Shown here one piece after another: positions 1 through 8,309 of a DNA stretch of 30,998 bases. A program made the position numbers and the translations under genes. Source of the DNA: UBA8752 sp049610565 (GTDB lineage: Bacteria > Bacteroidota > Bacteroidia > Flavobacteriales_D > Sanyastnellaceae); NCBI GenBank assembly GCA_049610565.1, contig JBMYZR010000028.1, forward strand, positions 1 through 30,998, in the 5' to 3' direction. Under the pieces are notes generated by a model. The model ran no database searches. It saw nothing but the letters and a program-made list of their open reading frames with translations, and was not told the origin of the DNA. Position 1 is the first letter of the stretch. Each line of letters opens with the position of its first letter.

Positions 1-55
1 CGCGACACTCGACCCGGGCGTGTGCAACTATGGAGGGTGCACGGACCCGGGTGCC
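1..55 (+). repeat. 55-bp direct repeat, copy 1 (left edge)
   Basis: Identical over 55 bases to 21091-21145; the next base differs (g here, t there). It codes for the same stretch of a Cys-rich repeat unit in two different genes. Its position at the exact window edge suggests that the assembly ended at a repeat. Confidence 0.95.
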
Positions 56-916
56 GTGAACTATTCATCGGTCGCCACGATCGACGACGGCACCTGCTGC
101 TATGTGGCCGGGTGCATGCAGGAAACGGCCGTGAACTACAACCCCGAGGCGTGCGAGGCGGACGGGTCGTGCATCGCCCCCATCCTCGGCTGCACCGATG
201 ACACCTCGCCCTTCTTCGACCCGGGCGCCAACACGGACATCGCCCTCGGCGGCCCCATTTCCACGAGTCAGCTTGGCGGTGGCGGGTTCCACTTCAACGA
301 CAACTGGGACATGCTCTTCTCCGTCTCCGAGCCGACCGTGCTGAGCAGCGTGGATGTCCTGGCCGAGACGGCCTTTACCATCGATGTGTACATCCGGGAC
401 GCGTCCGGCGCGACGCTTTTTCAGGAGCCCTTCGCTCTGTCAGCAGGGTGGAACACGCTGGAGTTCGGCATCGAGGTGCCCAATGGAACGGGCTTTGCGA
501 TCGGCATTGACGGGGAGAACGCCGGTTTGTTCCGCAACAATGCGGTGCCCGAGGGGAGCTTTCCCATCGCGGTGGCGGACCGCATGAGCATCACGGCCAA
601 CACCACCGACTCTCCGCTGGACTACTTCTACTACTTCTACCGCTGGGTGGTCGAGTCGCCGTGCGCCCAGTCCACCGGTGTGGACGAGATGGCGCCTGAG
701 GTGGCGTTGCATCCCAATCCCAGCCGCGGCAGTGTGCGGGTGTCCGGCGCTGCAGCAGGGAGCAGGGTGGAGGTGCTCAATGTGACGGGCGCCGTGGTGT
801 GGGCAGGCAGGGTCCGAGGAGAACAGGATGGGCTGGACCTGTCCGGTGTGGCACCCGGTCTGCATTTCGTGCGCATCGAAGGCCACCGTCCCGTGCGGCT
901 GATGCTGGAGGACTGA
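2..916 (+). CDS. Secreted Cys-rich repeat protein with T9SS type A tail (5' end missing)
   Basis: The reading frame is open from base 2, so this is the C-terminal 304 residues of a longer protein; the ATG at 20 is internal to a repeat. Residues 1 to about 60 hold two to three Cys-rich repeats of the type CTDPxAxNYxxxATxDDGTC. A beta-rich domain of about 150 residues follows, with no motif I recognise. The last 75 residues look like a T9SS type A sorting domain: a HPNPSRG motif, a VEVLNVTGAVVW strand, then a GLHFVRIE strand. In Bacteroidota this domain sends proteins across the outer membrane through the type IX system and is then removed. The role of the protein itself is unknown; surface attachment is a guess from the repeats. 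The missing N-terminus may resemble the beta-helix protein at 19382, because the first 55 bases are identical to part of that gene. Confidence 0.85.
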   Translation, partial: ATLDPGVCNYGGCTDPGAVNYSSVATIDDGTCCYVAGCMQETAVNYNPEACEADGSCIAPILGCTDDTSPFFDPGANTDIALGGPISTSQLGGGGFHFNDNWDMLFSVSEPTVLSSVDVLAETAFTIDVYIRDASGATLFQEPFALSAGWNTLEFGIEVPNGTGFAIGIDGENAGLFRNNAVPEGSFPIAVADRMSITANTTDSPLDYFYYFYRWVVESPCAQSTGVDEMAPEVALHPNPSRGSVRVSGAAAGSRVEVLNVTGAVVWAGRVRGEQDGLDLSGVAPGLHFVRIEGHRPVRLMLED

Positions 917-949
917 GCCGGCAGGCGCTGAGCGCGGCTGAACTCCGCA

Positions 950-957
950 TAACTTGG
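950..957 (+). promoter_or_regulatory. -7-like promoter element TAACTTGG
   Basis: TAACTTGG lies 4 bases before the ATG at 962. It resembles the Bacteroidota -7 element TAnnTTTG. Similar elements sit 4-10 bases before several other starts in this window, which supports it. No clear -33 TTG is visible. If it is used, the transcript would have almost no 5' leader. Confidence 0.4.
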
Positions 958-961
958 GGGC

Positions 962-2821
962 ATGATCAAACGTGCTTCTCTTTTGTTCTTCTCCGTCATG
1001 GCGGTGGTCCAGCTCGGTGTGTCGCAAACGGTCCTGCTTCAGGAAACCTTTGATGACGGAATCCCCGCTGGATGGTCACAGCAGACTTTGGCCACCGACG
1101 GCGGATGGTTGTCCGGCACGAGCGCTGAGCTGGAGAGCCAGTGGTGGGGGATTGCGCCCCACGGCCAGATTGTGGCCACCAACGACGACGGGTGCGACTG
1201 CGACAAGAGCGAGGACTACCTGATCCTGCCCGAGTTGGATTTCAGCGGGGTGGACAACGCCATGCTCGCCTTCTCCACCTACTTCGATGGCGGCACGCAC
1301 GAGGGCATCACAGAGGGCGCCTTCATCGAATACAGCCTGGACGGTGGCGAGAGCTGGATGCTGATGCAAGCCCTCATCGGCAGCGATGATCAGGCGTGGG
1401 GCTTCGAGGCCGTGGACCTCGAGGACGTGATCGGACAATCCTCCGTCCACCTCGCGTTCCGCTACAACGATGGTGGAGGCTGGCTCTATGGTTGGGCCAT
1501 CGACGACGTGTCCGTGCTGGAGCCGGGTGGACTCGACCTCGCCTTGACCGGTCTGGATGTGGCCAACATTGTCATCGCCCCGAGCCAGCAGGACCTCGTC
1601 GGCACGGTGGTCAACCTCGGCGCCGACACCATTTCCTCGTACACCATCGCCTGGAGCATGGGCGACGAATCCGGAGAGGTGACCATCGACGGGGTGAGCC
1701 TCGCGACGGCCGACTCGGATGAGTTCGAGCTCAGCGGCGTCCTGCCGTTCGACGTCAGTGGAAACGAAACGGTTCTCGTCGAGGTCGTCTCGGTCAACGG
1801 CGTCACCGACGATGTGGCGGACAACAACAGCCAGTCCGCCGAAGTCACGAGCATCTTCTACGGCGAGTACGCCGAGGGCAAGGAGCTGCGCGAATACTAT
1901 TACTACGAGCCGTCCGATGCGCCGGACAACTGCCCGCTGGTCTTCGTCTTCCACGGGTATTCCGGCCAAGCTGAGGGCATGATCCAGTTCACCGACTTCA
2001 ACGACCTCGCCGACGAGTACGGCTTTGCGGTGTGCTACCCGCAGGGCACCGAGGACGGCCAAGGGGTGCAGTTCTGGAATGTGGGGTACGCCTTCCACGA
2101 AAACGAGTACATCGACGACGTGGCCTTCACCACGGGCCTCCGCCAGTACCTCGTCGACACCCACGGCCTGGACGGCAGCCGGGTGTTTGCCACCGGCTTC
2201 TCCAACGGCGGAGACTTCTGTTACCTCCTCGCGTGCGAGGCGTCCACCGAATTCCGCGCCGTGGCCCCGATCGCGGGCATCCTGATGTCGGACATCCAGG
2301 CCGAATGCAGCCCTGAGTACATGGTGCCCATCCTCGAAATCCACGGAACCGCCGACGACGTGAGCCTCTACGACGGAGACTTGGAGAACGTGGACGGCTG
2401 GGGATCCTACCCGAGTACGCCCGATGCGATGGCCTTCTTCGTGAACCTCTTCGGCATCAGCCTGCAGGAAGAGGGCGCATTCCCCGACGCCGTGCCGTGG
2501 GACGAGTCCACCGTGGACTACCAGAAGTGGGGCGTCGACGGCGCCTGTCCGCAGGTGTGGCTTTACACCGTCCAAGGCGGTGGGCACAGCTGGCCTGGGG
2601 CCTGGGGCAACCAGGACATCGACGCCTCCCTCGAGGCGTGGCAGTTCTTTGCCCAGGCGTGCAGCGAGCCGATGTCGGTCGGGGAGATCGTGCCTTCCGG
2701 AGACCGAACCGTCGTCCGCGTCACGGACCTGTTGGGCCGGGAGATCCAACCCGAGCCCGGGGTGCTGATGCTCATCCAGTACTCGGACGGCTCGGTCGAA
2801 AAGCGGCTGTCGGCCGAATGA
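962..2821 (+). CDS. Secreted esterase, PHB-depolymerase/feruloyl-esterase type, with MAM-like N-domain
   Basis: This 619-residue protein has a signal peptide (residues 1-21, basic MIKR start, cleavage near VSQ). Residues about 22-182 form a MAM-like/choice-of-anchor beta-sandwich (ETFDDGIPAGW start, WAIDDVSV end). A CARDB-like domain follows to about 300. Residues about 305-560 are an alpha/beta hydrolase of the LpqC/PHB-depolymerase family. It shows an FHGYSG oxyanion region, nucleophile Ser414 in GFSNGG, acid Asp465 or Asp466 in HGTADD, and His542 in GGGHSWPG. The C-terminus (VRVTDLLGREI and on) looks like a T9SS tail that has lost its first part. It probably cleaves ester bonds in polymers outside the cell (polyesters, or feruloyl/acetyl groups on polysaccharides); the substrate cannot be told from the sequence. 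The stop overlaps the start of the next gene (ATGA). Confidence 0.85.
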   Translation: MIKRASLLFFSVMAVVQLGVSQTVLLQETFDDGIPAGWSQQTLATDGGWLSGTSAELESQWWGIAPHGQIVATNDDGCDCDKSEDYLILPELDFSGVDNAMLAFSTYFDGGTHEGITEGAFIEYSLDGGESWMLMQALIGSDDQAWGFEAVDLEDVIGQSSVHLAFRYNDGGGWLYGWAIDDVSVLEPGGLDLALTGLDVANIVIAPSQQDLVGTVVNLGADTISSYTIAWSMGDESGEVTIDGVSLATADSDEFELSGVLPFDVSGNETVLVEVVSVNGVTDDVADNNSQSAEVTSIFYGEYAEGKELREYYYYEPSDAPDNCPLVFVFHGYSGQAEGMIQFTDFNDLADEYGFAVCYPQGTEDGQGVQFWNVGYAFHENEYIDDVAFTTGLRQYLVDTHGLDGSRVFATGFSNGGDFCYLLACEASTEFRAVAPIAGILMSDIQAECSPEYMVPILEIHGTADDVSLYDGDLENVDGWGSYPSTPDAMAFFVNLFGISLQEEGAFPDAVPWDESTVDYQKWGVDGACPQVWLYTVQGGGHSWPGAWGNQDIDASLEAWQFFAQACSEPMSVGEIVPSGDRTVVRVTDLLGREIQPEPGVLMLIQYSDGSVEKRLSAE

Positions 2822-3360
2822 CCCCCGACATGGACATTCCCGCCAATCCGGAACTCGACCTGTCCCAGGTGCCGCGCCTCGAAGCGCTGGAGTACACCGG
2901 TGTGTCCGAGCGTTACCGAACGCTGCGGCTGCTGGTGTGGGGCACGGTCCAATTCACGATCCTGCTGCTCGTGCTGTCTCCATTCTGGGCAGCGTGGGTG
3001 CCGGGCATCCAGATCGACATGGACACCAGCTTCTGGTTTGTGCCGGTCGGACTCCAGTTGGTCCTGGCGGGGTTCTGGCTGCTCGAGGAGGTCCTCGGAT
3101 TCCCGCGCCGTGGCTATGCCGTCCGGGACCGGGACATCACCTACCGGTCGGGCTGGTTCAGCCGTTCGACGGTCACGGTGCCATACGGACAGGTCCAGCA
3201 CCTCGAATTGACCCAGGGACTCTTGGCGCGGGCGTTCGGGTTGAAGCACCTCAAGCTGTACACGGCAGGGGGGAGTGGCAACCTCCGCATTGCGGGACTC
3301 GCCGAGGAGGATGCCGACGTGCTGCGCAGCGTCCTGGACACCCGCACCGGCAACGCATGA
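2818..3360 (+). CDS. Membrane protein with bPH2 domain, YdbS-like
   Basis: This 180-residue protein starts at the ATG that overlaps the upstream TGA; a second ATG lies four codons later. Two hydrophobic segments (about residues 36-60 and 70-92) are followed by a bacterial PH-like domain (bPH2, formerly DUF304; about 98-175) with the typical pattern YAVRDRDITYRSGWFSRSTV, then VPYGQVQHLELTQG. It matches the YdbS family in size and layout. In other bacteria YdbS and YdbT are encoded together and sit in the cytoplasmic membrane; the B. subtilis pair has been linked to resistance to other bacteria's antimicrobial peptides (from memory). The next gene, with which it overlaps by ATGA, is YdbT-like, so the two probably form a complex. 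The coupling to a secreted esterase upstream is unusual. Confidence 0.85.
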   Translation: MTPDMDIPANPELDLSQVPRLEALEYTGVSERYRTLRLLVWGTVQFTILLLVLSPFWAAWVPGIQIDMDTSFWFVPVGLQLVLAGFWLLEEVLGFPRRGYAVRDRDITYRSGWFSRSTVTVPYGQVQHLELTQGLLARAFGLKHLKLYTAGGSGNLRIAGLAEEDADVLRSVLDTRTGNA

Positions 3361-4913
3361 CGGACTTCCTGTCGCCCCGCCGACAGCACCCGCTCGGTGT
3401 GCTCATCCTGTCCGCCCAGTTTTTGTGGCGGTTTGGGCAGCAGGCGTGGCCCTTGCTCATCGGGGCGTCCTTCAGCGACAACGCGTTCCACAAGATCCTC
3501 ACCGGCGGTGCCATCTTCCTCGCCCTGTCCGCGGTCTACGCGCTCATCTACTATCTCCGCTTTGCCTACCACGTGTCCGGCGATGCCCTCATCGTGGAGA
3601 AGGGCGTGCTGCGAAGGGAGCGGCTGCAGGTGCCCTTTGAACGCATCCAGACCATCCAGCTGTTTCAGGGCCCCATCCAGCAAGCCTTCCGCCTGACGGG
3701 ACTGAAGGTGGATACGGCCGGGTCATCGGGCAGTGAGCTCCAATTGGTCGCCATCCGCAAGGAGGAGGCCAGTGCCCTGCAGGCTTTGCTGCGCCAACGG
3801 TCCCAGAATGCCCAGCCGCAATCAGAAGGGGAGTCCGCGGTGGAAGCTGACGCGCCAACTGGTCTTGCAGAACCCGCCGACGGGACTGCAGCAGACCCTT
3901 CTCAGTCGAGGGAGGAAACGGCCTCGTCTGAGCCGGACACCACGAAGCGGGAACTCGTGTCCCTGTCGTTGGGCGGGCTCCTGAAGGTGGGGTTGTCCCA
4001 GAATCACTTGCGCAGTGCCTTTGCCGGATTCGCACTCGTCTCCTATGGGATCGGCAACCGGCCGGACATGATCACCTCGTGGGTGGAGAGCCTGCCGCCG
4101 TTCCTGGCTCCCTTGGTGGGCCTTGCGTTCGTCCTGCTCATCCTGCCGAGCATCGTCCTTTTCCTCATGTCGGGGGTGGTCTTGTCCCTCGTCACGGCCG
4201 TGCTGAAGTACTACCGGCTGGAAAGTTCCATTGGCAGGGAAGGGCTGTACATCGACATGGGCTTGCTCCGCCGCAACACGTTCCAGGTGCCGTTCGAGCG
4301 GATTCACGTCACCATCTGGAGGAGCAATTGGATCCGGCGCAAGCTGGGCTTTGAAACCCTCGAGGTCCGACAGGCCCAGGCGCAGAGCAGCTCCCAAGGT
4401 GGGCTGCGTGTCATGCTCCCGGCCATGGAAGCCCAGCACAGGGCCATTCTCGAAGGGGAACTGTATCCGGATTTGGATGCAGCGAAGCCGGTGATGCAGG
4501 TGAGCCCGGTCCGCAGGCTGCGGTGGTTGCTCTGGCTGGCGGCACTGGTGCCTCTGGCCTGGGTCTGTACGTCCATGTCCGCTGCGGGTGCAGCTGTGTT
4601 TTCGACGCTGTGGGTGGTCTTCACCGGATGGACCACGGCCCAGAGGTTCGCTTCGCTGCGAATGGCGGTGCACGCCGACACAGTGGTCATCGAAAAGGGG
4701 TGGTTTTGGCAACGGCGCATTCTGCTGAGGCTCGCCCAGATTCAGGGGGTGGAGTGGGAGCGCATCATCCTGCTGGAGCGGCGCGCCATCGGCCACCTGG
4801 TCTTCCACACGGCAGCGGGGCCGAGACGCTTCCACTACATCTCCCGCACGGAAGGAGACGCCATCCGGTCCTGGGCGATGAACCAGCACCACGCGCGAAG
4901 CCGACGCGCTTGA
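3357..4913 (+). CDS. Membrane protein with three bPH2 domains, YdbT-like
   Basis: This 518-residue protein starts at an ATG overlapping the previous stop. It shows repeated blocks of two hydrophobic segments plus one bPH2 domain. The first block has segments near residues 15-66 and a PH-like domain to about 148 (VEKGVLRRERLQVPFERIQT). An acidic, Pro/Ser-rich linker of about 50 residues follows. The second block has hydrophobic segments at about 220-285 and a domain with LLRRNTFQVPFERIHV. The third has segments near 385-425 and a domain with VIEKGWFWQRRILLRLAQIQ. This is the YdbT layout. It probably works with the upstream YdbS-like protein in the cytoplasmic membrane. The molecular function of the family is poorly known. 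The long acidic linker between the first two domains may be specific to this lineage. Confidence 0.85.
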   Translation: MTDFLSPRRQHPLGVLILSAQFLWRFGQQAWPLLIGASFSDNAFHKILTGGAIFLALSAVYALIYYLRFAYHVSGDALIVEKGVLRRERLQVPFERIQTIQLFQGPIQQAFRLTGLKVDTAGSSGSELQLVAIRKEEASALQALLRQRSQNAQPQSEGESAVEADAPTGLAEPADGTAADPSQSREETASSEPDTTKRELVSLSLGGLLKVGLSQNHLRSAFAGFALVSYGIGNRPDMITSWVESLPPFLAPLVGLAFVLLILPSIVLFLMSGVVLSLVTAVLKYYRLESSIGREGLYIDMGLLRRNTFQVPFERIHVTIWRSNWIRRKLGFETLEVRQAQAQSSSQGGLRVMLPAMEAQHRAILEGELYPDLDAAKPVMQVSPVRRLRWLLWLAALVPLAWVCTSMSAAGAAVFSTLWVVFTGWTTAQRFASLRMAVHADTVVIEKGWFWQRRILLRLAQIQGVEWERIILLERRAIGHLVFHTAAGPRRFHYISRTEGDAIRSWAMNQHHARSRRA

Positions 4914-5001
4914 TTCTCCCGGGCATGCCTGCTTCCTGTTTCGGCCTGAATCGCGAGCAACCCTTCTAGGGTTTGGGGCGTATTTTCCCCACGCCTGTGG
5001 G

Positions 5002-5820
5002 ATGAACACCTTGACTGAGACTTTGGCCTCGGTCTGCTCGACTGTGAAGCGGACCGGCCTGGCCGACATGGACTCCGTGCACTTGATGCGCCGGTTCGAC
5101 GCCAAATACGTCGTGCCGGAGGCGTGGTTGCCGGAGCTGGTGGAGGCCATGGCAGGCAACGCGCATCTCCTCGAGGTCGCCGGCGAAGTCGATTCCCGCT
5201 ACGAGAACCTCTACTACGAGCTGCCCGGCGACCCCTTCCTCACGGACCACTTGCGGGGCCGGGCGAGACGGATGAAGGTGCGCGAGCGGCGTTACGTGAG
5301 CAATGACCGCACCTTTCTCGAAGCCAAGCGCCGGTTTCCGGGCGGCAAGACGGAAAAGGTGAGGGTCGAGCGCACTTCCGACTTCTCTGCGCCCTTCACG
5401 CTTGACGAGCGCGAATTCGTTCGCGAACACGTCAGCGACGGGGTGGAGCTGGAGCCCCGGTTGCTCGGGGCTTTCCAGAGGCTGACATTGGTGGACTTCG
5501 ACCGCAAGGAGCGCATGACGTTGGACCGCGGACTCACCTGCGGTCTGGTTGGGCAAGACGCCAAACCCCTGCTGGAAGGCCTCGCCATCATCGAGGTCAA
5601 ACAGCCCCGTCCGGACCGGTATGGACCTGCCCAACGCTGGTTGCGCAGCCGCGACCAACGCCAGGGCGTGGTGGGGCGGAAGACCCGTGTGAGCAAATAC
5701 ACCATGGCCCGGTTGACCTGTGACCCGGACATCGCGGCACGGACCTACCTTGCCACTTATCGGAGGCTGCAGGACGCGAGATCCTGGGCCGAGGACCTGC
5801 AAACCCAAACGAGACCATGA
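5002..5820 (+). CDS. VTC domain protein (polyphosphate polymerase-like)
   Basis: The 272 residues carry the tunnel motifs of the VTC domain: RRFDAKY (30-36), basic RARRMKVRERRY (87-98), EAK (107-109), KVRVERT (119-125), the FDRKERM strand, IIEVK (196-200) and SKY near residue 232. In yeast Vtc4 this fold makes polyphosphate from ATP. Bacterial members carry the same basic tunnel, but few have been tested. No signal peptide is visible, so the protein should face the cytoplasm. It overlaps the DUF4956 membrane protein downstream by ATGA, a pairing common for bacterial VTC proteins, and the two probably act together at the membrane. A TATTTTCC element at 4981-4988 may be part of its promoter. 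Polyphosphate synthesis is inferred, not shown. Confidence 0.85.
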   Translation: MNTLTETLASVCSTVKRTGLADMDSVHLMRRFDAKYVVPEAWLPELVEAMAGNAHLLEVAGEVDSRYENLYYELPGDPFLTDHLRGRARRMKVRERRYVSNDRTFLEAKRRFPGGKTEKVRVERTSDFSAPFTLDEREFVREHVSDGVELEPRLLGAFQRLTLVDFDRKERMTLDRGLTCGLVGQDAKPLLEGLAIIEVKQPRPDRYGPAQRWLRSRDQRQGVVGRKTRVSKYTMARLTCDPDIAARTYLATYRRLQDARSWAEDLQTQTRP

Positions 5821-6416
5821 CCGAGATTGCCCTGCATTTCGCGGCCAACCTGTTGTCCTGCTGGATCATCGTCCGGCTCATTTACCAGTCCAAGGCCAAG
5901 CGGCGGGACTTCGTGTTCACCTTCACCATGGTCAGCGCATCGGTGTTCCTGCTGTGCCGCATGCTGAGTGGCGTCGAGCTGGACCTGGCTTTCGCCCTCG
6001 GCCTGTTTGCCATCTTCGGGATCATCCGGTACCGCACCAATCCGGTGCCCATCCGGGAGATGACCTACCTGTTCCTGGTCATCGCCATGGCCGTGATGAA
6101 TGCCTTGGCCCCGATGGCCATGGGCATCGTGGAAGTGGCGATTGGCAACGCCTTTCTGTGGGTCATCGCCTTTGTGCTCGAGCGATTGCTCTTCGTGGAG
6201 CATATGGTGACCAAGCGCGTGGTGTACGACCGGATTGAACTCCTGCAGGAGGGACGGCGTGAGGAGCTCAAGGAGGACTTGGGTCAGCGCATCGGAGAGA
6301 AGGTCGAGCGGATGGAGATTGGCAATGTGGACCTGCTGCGGGAGACCGCGGTCATCAAGGTCTCCTACCGGGGTGAAGACCACTCCGAGTACCTCGATCC
6401 CACCGACGGCGTCTGA
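5817..6416 (+). CDS. DUF4956 integral membrane protein
   Basis: This 199-residue protein has about four to five membrane segments: residues about 4-21, 31-45, 52-70, and 84-125 (probably two). The mark of DUF4956 is present: FGIIRYRTNPVPIREMTYLF, linking the third and fourth segments. The C-terminal 70 residues are soluble and charged. The start overlaps the VTC gene stop (ATGA) and its own stop overlaps the next start (TGATG), so all three should be translated together. DUF4956 proteins are often encoded next to VTC proteins; a role as membrane partner or channel for the polymer is a hypothesis. Confidence 0.88.
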   Translation: MTEIALHFAANLLSCWIIVRLIYQSKAKRRDFVFTFTMVSASVFLLCRMLSGVELDLAFALGLFAIFGIIRYRTNPVPIREMTYLFLVIAMAVMNALAPMAMGIVEVAIGNAFLWVIAFVLERLLFVEHMVTKRVVYDRIELLQEGRREELKEDLGQRIGEKVERMEIGNVDLLRETAVIKVSYRGEDHSEYLDPTDGV

Positions 6417-7240
6417 TGAGAAGGGCCTCCCTGTTGTTCTTGACCCTCTTGTGTGGCACCCTGACCGCACAGGTCATCACGCCACCCGGCGGGGGCGCAG
6501 GCGAGCAGGACACCACCGAGTGGCGCGGCTGGACGGGAGTGTCCCTGCAGCATCGGCCGTTGCGCGGCATCACCGTCTCGCTCAACCACCAATGGCGTTG
6601 GTCGGACGATTTCACCGAGTTCGACCGTCGCTTTCTCCAAGGGGAGGTGGAGTGGAGCCCGAAAGGGAGTCCCGCTGTGGAAGCGCAGAGCATCCGTGTC
6701 GGGGTGAGGCACACCCACAGGCCGGACAGGGCGGGCGACGTTCAGGGGATGGACCGCTTGATCCGTTGGCAGATCGACTACGGCGTGGAGGGCGAGCTTG
6801 GCCGGTGGCAAGTTTCGGGTCGGGCCCGATGCCAGCAGCAATCCGCCCTGGCGCTCAAGACCGGCGAGGATCCGGGCACCTACGGCAGCCGCAGGACCTA
6901 TCGCCTGAAAGGAACGGTGGAATACAACATCAAGGGCTGGAAATGGGACCCCGCCATCTCGGTCGAGCGGTTCCTCGACCGCGTGCCGGAGGATTGGCAA
7001 CCGGACGGGGCGTGGCGCTTGAGGCTGGCCACAGGCCGCAAGACGGCCAAACGCCAGCAGGTGTCCCTCTTTGTCCAGCGGGATTGGGTAGGCCGGTACA
7101 ATCCGGCGGCACCGGGCGTGGCGCTGAGTCAGATTGGCGCCGGAATCAACGATTTGCGGCTGACCGGCGCCGTCGAATGGACCGCGGGCGTCCTGTACCG
7201 CTATCGCTTCCGCAAGCCCGGCAAGAAGAAGGACAACTGA
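6416..7240 (+). CDS. DUF2490-like outer membrane beta-barrel protein
   Basis: This 274-residue protein has a signal peptide (residues 1-19, ending LTAQ). The rest alternates polar and hydrophobic residues as in an outer membrane beta-barrel, with many aromatic residues at strand ends and a final strand VLYRYRFRK. DUF2490 proteins share the sequence style seen here: TEWRGWTGVSLQHRPL near the start, then NHQWRWSDDFTEFDRRFLQG. It is the third gene of the VTC-DUF4956 operon (TGATG overlap), which suggests that the operon product or its partner reaches the cell envelope. It ends 6 bases before the convergent gene at 7247, over a shared hairpin. Confidence 0.75.
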   Translation: MRRASLLFLTLLCGTLTAQVITPPGGGAGEQDTTEWRGWTGVSLQHRPLRGITVSLNHQWRWSDDFTEFDRRFLQGEVEWSPKGSPAVEAQSIRVGVRHTHRPDRAGDVQGMDRLIRWQIDYGVEGELGRWQVSGRARCQQQSALALKTGEDPGTYGSRRTYRLKGTVEYNIKGWKWDPAISVERFLDRVPEDWQPDGAWRLRLATGRKTAKRQQVSLFVQRDWVGRYNPAAPGVALSQIGAGINDLRLTGAVEWTAGVLYRYRFRKPGKKKDN

Positions 7241-7265
7241 GGCCGGTCAGCGCACGCTGATGGCC
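7241..7265. terminator. Hairpin between convergent genes (bidirectional terminator candidate)
   Basis: The arms GGCC-g-GTCAGC and GCTGAT-GGCC pair over 10 positions with one bulged G and a GCAC loop; one pair is G-T. It spans the gap between the stop at 7240 and the stop codon of the minus gene. There is no T tract on either side, so termination is only suggested by its position. Confidence 0.4.
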
Positions 7266-8284
7266 CGTCCTCCGGAGACCACCCGGACGATGCCGCCGGA
7301 TCCCTCCAGCGGCCATGTCGCGGAAGTGGTGCCGGCCGGGAGCCATTCCCTGCGCCGCATCACTTCGCGACCCGCTGCGTCATAGGCAGCCCATTCGACA
7401 AGGCTTCCGACCGGGAGGGTGACCTGCAGCAGGTGTCCGCGATGTGCAGCCGTCCACAGGGTCGATTCCTCGATGCCCGATGCCGTGTCCCCGAAACCGT
7501 GGAAGGTCACCTCGTCCGATCCTGAATTGGCGACCCCGAGGGTGTCGATTCCGATGGCGTAGCTGATGTCCGCGGGGCTTGACAATCCTCCCGCGCCGGT
7601 CACCACGGTCTCGGCGTCGGCGAAGTCATTGCTGAACCGGGTGATGCGGGTCGGCGACCAGGAGCTGACGTAGTACTGACCGGAACCGTCCACATCGATG
7701 CCGTCGAGGTTGCCAAGGCCCGTGCCGTTGACCAACGTGGTCAGGTCACCGCTCTCGAGGTCGAAGGCCAGGATGTCCGCATTGTTGCCCCAGCACACCA
7801 CGATGGCGCGGTTGCCGGCTTCATCGATGACCACGCCATTGGGGGTGGCGCCGAAGTTGCCGGCCAGGAGTGTGTGGGACATCTGTTGCGGCTCGGTCAC
7901 GTCCACGGTGTAGAGGCGGCTGCTGCCGAAATCGCTCACGACCAGCATGCCGTCGCTGTGGCTTCCCATGCCGTTCAGGAAGGCGACGCCGGGAATCGCA
8001 AGAATGCCGACTTCCGCCGCCGTCTGCAGGTCATAGGCCCGGATGACGTTGTTGCCGATGGCGTAGAGGTGACCGCCGAGGACCTCCATGCCATGCGAAG
8101 CCTGCGCCTCACCGAAAAAGCTCCAATTGGCGCCCTGGTCGGACGTCACCAACAGGCTGCTGCCATTGCTCACGAACCACCGGTTGCCTTCCGGATCGTA
8201 TTCGACGGCTTCGATGTTGTTGGGCGTCTGGGCGCACACCGTGCCCGCGAGGGCCAGGGTGAGAAGAAGGGAGGCGAATCGCAT
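7247..8284 (-). CDS. Secreted beta-propeller protein (NHL/SMP-30-like) with T9SS-like tail
   Basis: This 345-residue protein has a signal peptide (residues 1-19, ending VCAQ). Residues about 22-275 contain repeated propeller-like blades, such as VEYDPEGNRWFVSNG, GVVIDEAGNRAIVVCW and LDGIDVDGSGQYYVSSW; the last two resemble NHL/gluconolactonase blades. The C-terminal 60 residues (VEWAAYDAAGREVMRR, then IVRVVSGGRAISV) resemble the last strands of a type A T9SS sorting domain without its PNP start. It lies 25 bases downstream of the large minus gene at 8310 and may be cotranscribed with it, although a TACCTTG element lies between them. No catalytic residues are recognised; it may bind a ligand or sugar. 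Confidence 0.75.
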   Translation of the reverse strand: MRFASLLLTLALAGTVCAQTPNNIEAVEYDPEGNRWFVSNGSSLLVTSDQGANWSFFGEAQASHGMEVLGGHLYAIGNNVIRAYDLQTAAEVGILAIPGVAFLNGMGSHSDGMLVVSDFGSSRLYTVDVTEPQQMSHTLLAGNFGATPNGVVIDEAGNRAIVVCWGNNADILAFDLESGDLTTLVNGTGLGNLDGIDVDGSGQYYVSSWSPTRITRFSNDFADAETVVTGAGGLSSPADISYAIGIDTLGVANSGSDEVTFHGFGDTASGIEESTLWTAAHRGHLLQVTLPVGSLVEWAAYDAAGREVMRRREWLPAGTTSATWPLEGSGGIVRVVSGGRAISVR

Positions 8285-8289
8285 GGCGG

Positions 8290-8296
8290 CAAGGTA
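8290..8296 (-). promoter_or_regulatory. -7-like element TACCTTG
   Basis: Read on the minus strand, TACCTTG ends 5 bases before the ATG at 8284. The same heptamer at nearly the same distance precedes the start at 14131, and it also precedes the gene starting at 19202. It would give the beta-propeller gene its own promoter with a very short leader. Confidence 0.4.
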
Positions 8297-8309
8297 CCGC
8301 CACCACCGG

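Noticed and set aside
20..916. ATG at 20 as the start of the first gene
   Set aside because: The frame is open to base 2 and the codons before the ATG continue the Cys-rich unit, as in the identical stretch at 21091.
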